Below are positions 61,968-64,000 of a stretch of 64,000 bases of DNA, in pieces. The position numbers and the translations under genes were made by a program. How positions within the stretch are numbered: the stretch's first letter is position 1; every line of letters starts with the position of its first letter. Source of the DNA: Auanema rhodensis (Eukaryota; Nematoda; Chromadorea; Rhabditida; Rhabditidae); the NCBI GenBank assembly GCA_964057225.1, contig OZ059894.1, positions 4,216,001 to 4,280,000 on the forward strand, read 5' to 3'. The notes beneath the pieces were generated by a model. The model had not been told where the DNA came from. It did not search any database and was given only the letters and a program-made list of their open reading frames with translations.

Positions 61968-64000
61968 TTTTGGTCAAAATGTTTTTGGAAGCAATGTTGA
62001 GTGTACATGGAAACTCAACATACACTAATGCATCATTTTTCAAACGATCATAACTAATTTTTGTATCAAGCGTTTTTCAATGTAGTATAGTGCATTCGAT
62101 GCGGATTTTTAAGCTGCGTCGATCTGTGTTATCAGATTTGCGCTAGCTTAAAAATGCACCGAGATATCAACTGATATAAGTTCACACTTATATCCTCGAT
62201 TTTCACCCTGAAGAATTAATTTTTTCGTTGAATAACATTGTCCATCGTCTTTGCCTTGAAAAATGGAATCTAAAAACATCTACTTTTTGTTAAATTATTT
62301 TGAAATTTTTCGAAACAATTTTTGTCAAAATGTTTTTGGAAGCAATGTTGAGTGTACATGGAAACTCAACATACACTAATGCATCATTTTTCAAACGGTC
62401 ATAACTAATTTTTGTATCAAGCGTTTCTTAATGTAGTATAGTGCATTCGATCCGGATTTTTAAGCTGCGTCAATCTGTGTTATCAGATTTGCGCTAGCTT
62501 AAAAATGCACCGAGATATCAACTGATATAAGTTCACACTTATATCCTCGATTTTCACCCTGAAGAAATAATTTTTTCGTTGAATAACATTGTCCATCGTC
62601 TTTGCCTTGAAAAAAGGAATCTAAAAACATTTAATTTTTGCTGAATTATTTTGAAATTTTTCGAAAAAATTTTTGTCAAAATGTTTTTGGAAGCAATGTT
62701 GAGTGTACATGGAAACTCAACATACACTAATGCATCATTTTTCTAACGATCATAACTAATTTTTGTATTAAGCTTTTCTCAATGTAGTATAGTGCATTCG
62801 ATGCGGATTTTTAAGCTGCGTCGATCTGTGTTATCAGATTTGCTCTAGCTTAAAAATGCACCGAGATATCAACTGATATAAGTTCACACTTATATCCTCG
62901 ATTTTCACCCTGAAGAATTAATTTTTTCGTTGAATAACATTGTCCATCGTCTTTGCCTTGAAAAATGGAATCTTAAAACATCTACTTTTTGCTAAATTAT
63001 TTTGAAATTTTTCGAAAAAATTTTTGTCAAAATGTTTTTGGAAGCAATGTTGAGTGTACATGGAAACTCAACATACACTAATGCATCATTTTTCAAACGG
63101 TCATAACTAATTTTTGTATCAAGCGTTTCTTAATGTAGTATAGTGCATTCGATCCGGATTTTTAAGCTGCGTCAATCTGTGTTATCAGATTTGCGCTAGC
63201 TTAAAAATGCACCGAGATATCAACTGATATAAGTTCACACTTATATCCTCGATTTTCACCCTGAAGAAATAATTTTTTCGTTGAATAACATTGTCCATCG
63301 TCTTTGCCTTGAAAAAAGGAATCTAAAAACATCTACTTTTTGCTAAATTATTTTGAAATTTTTCGAAACAATTTTTGTCAAAATGTTTTTGGAAGCAATG
63401 TTGAGTGTACATGGAAACTCAACATACACTAATGCATCATTTTTCTAACGATCATAACTAATTTTTGTATTAAGCTTTTCTCAATGTAGTATAGTGCATT
63501 CGATGCGGATTTTTAAGCTGCGTCGATCTGTGTTATCAGATTTGCGCTAGCTTAAAAATGCACCGAGATATCAACTGATATAAGTTCACACTTATATGCT
63601 CGATTTTCACCCTGAAGAATTAATTTTTTCGTTGAATAACATTGTCCATCGTCTTTGCCTTGAAAAATGGAATCTAAAAACATCTACTTTTTGCTAAATT
63701 ATTTTGAAATTTTTCGAAACAATTTTTGTCAAAATGTTTTTGGAAGCAATGTTGAGTGTACATGGAAACTCAACATACACTAATGCATCATTTTTCAAAC
63801 GGTCATAACTAATTTTTGTATCAAGCGTTTCTTAATGTAGTATAGTGCATTCGATCCGGATTTTTAAGCTGCGTCAATCTGTGTTATCAGATTTGCGCTA
63901 GCTTAAAAATGCACCGAGATATCAACTGATATAAGTTCACACTTATATCCTCGATTTTCACCCTGAAGAAATAATTTTTTCGTTGAATAACATTGTCCAT

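Larger units (their letters stand above)
12711..64000. repeat. 351-bp satellite array, right block
   Basis: The array resumes with 301 bases that include the second target-site copy. Complete monomers then run from 13012 to the window edge, where the last one (from 63723) is cut. Exceptions to the 351-bp length are a 168-bp truncated monomer at 16522-16689 and a one-base deletion near 60137. The split monomer adds to exactly 351 bp when one target copy is removed (55 plus 296). The whole 51 kb holds nothing but satellite: no genes, tRNAs or other transposons are visible. Confidence 0.97.

Noticed and set aside
1-64000. Regular repeats suggesting a CRISPR array
   Set aside because: The repeat unit is 351 bp with no unique spacers and the host is eukaryotic.

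Overview
The window is eukaryotic satellite heterochromatin interrupted by one retrotransposon. About 157 head-to-tail copies of an AT-rich 351-bp satellite monomer fill 1-3916 and 12711-64000. No bacterial features and no host gene are visible. An exact Inr plus DPE core-promoter pair in the retrotransposon LTR points to an arthropod, probably an insect. The tRNA-Gly primer sequence and a possible 50-bp intron fit an invertebrate but do not identify the species.

The retrotransposon, 3917-12710, is a full-length BEL/Pao element. It has 318-bp LTRs that look identical, a 5-bp target duplication (ACATA), and one intact 1981-codon gag-pol frame (5626-11571) that runs Gag, three zinc knuckles, aspartic protease, reverse transcriptase, RNase H, integrase, DUF5641. 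Downstream of pol is a separate small transcription-unit candidate: a TATA box and Inr, an apparent 50-bp intron, and a spliced 150-codon product with Gag-type zinc knuckles (11823-12325).

The leader of this copy is abnormal. After the 5' LTR come a primer-binding site and extra bases that match tRNA-Gly beyond position 58, with a mismatch exactly at A58, the usual m1A site. Then follow two antisense pol pieces in permuted order (4265-4757 and 4753-5494). The sequence then re-enters the LTR end, a second and shorter primer-binding site, and the normal leader. All junctions have short homologies or tRNA sequence, so the likely origin is template switching during the reverse transcription that produced this insertion. 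The result is a single transcription unit carrying long sense and antisense pol.

The satellite keeps its 351-bp length almost perfectly: from 17041 to 63723 there is only one net base lost in 133 monomers. Single-base variants define monomer types that are arranged in local higher-order patterns of 2, 3, 4, 5, 6, 7 and 14 monomers, which change along the array. Every monomer carries three hairpin-capable dyads. The retrotransposon landed at the foot of one of them.
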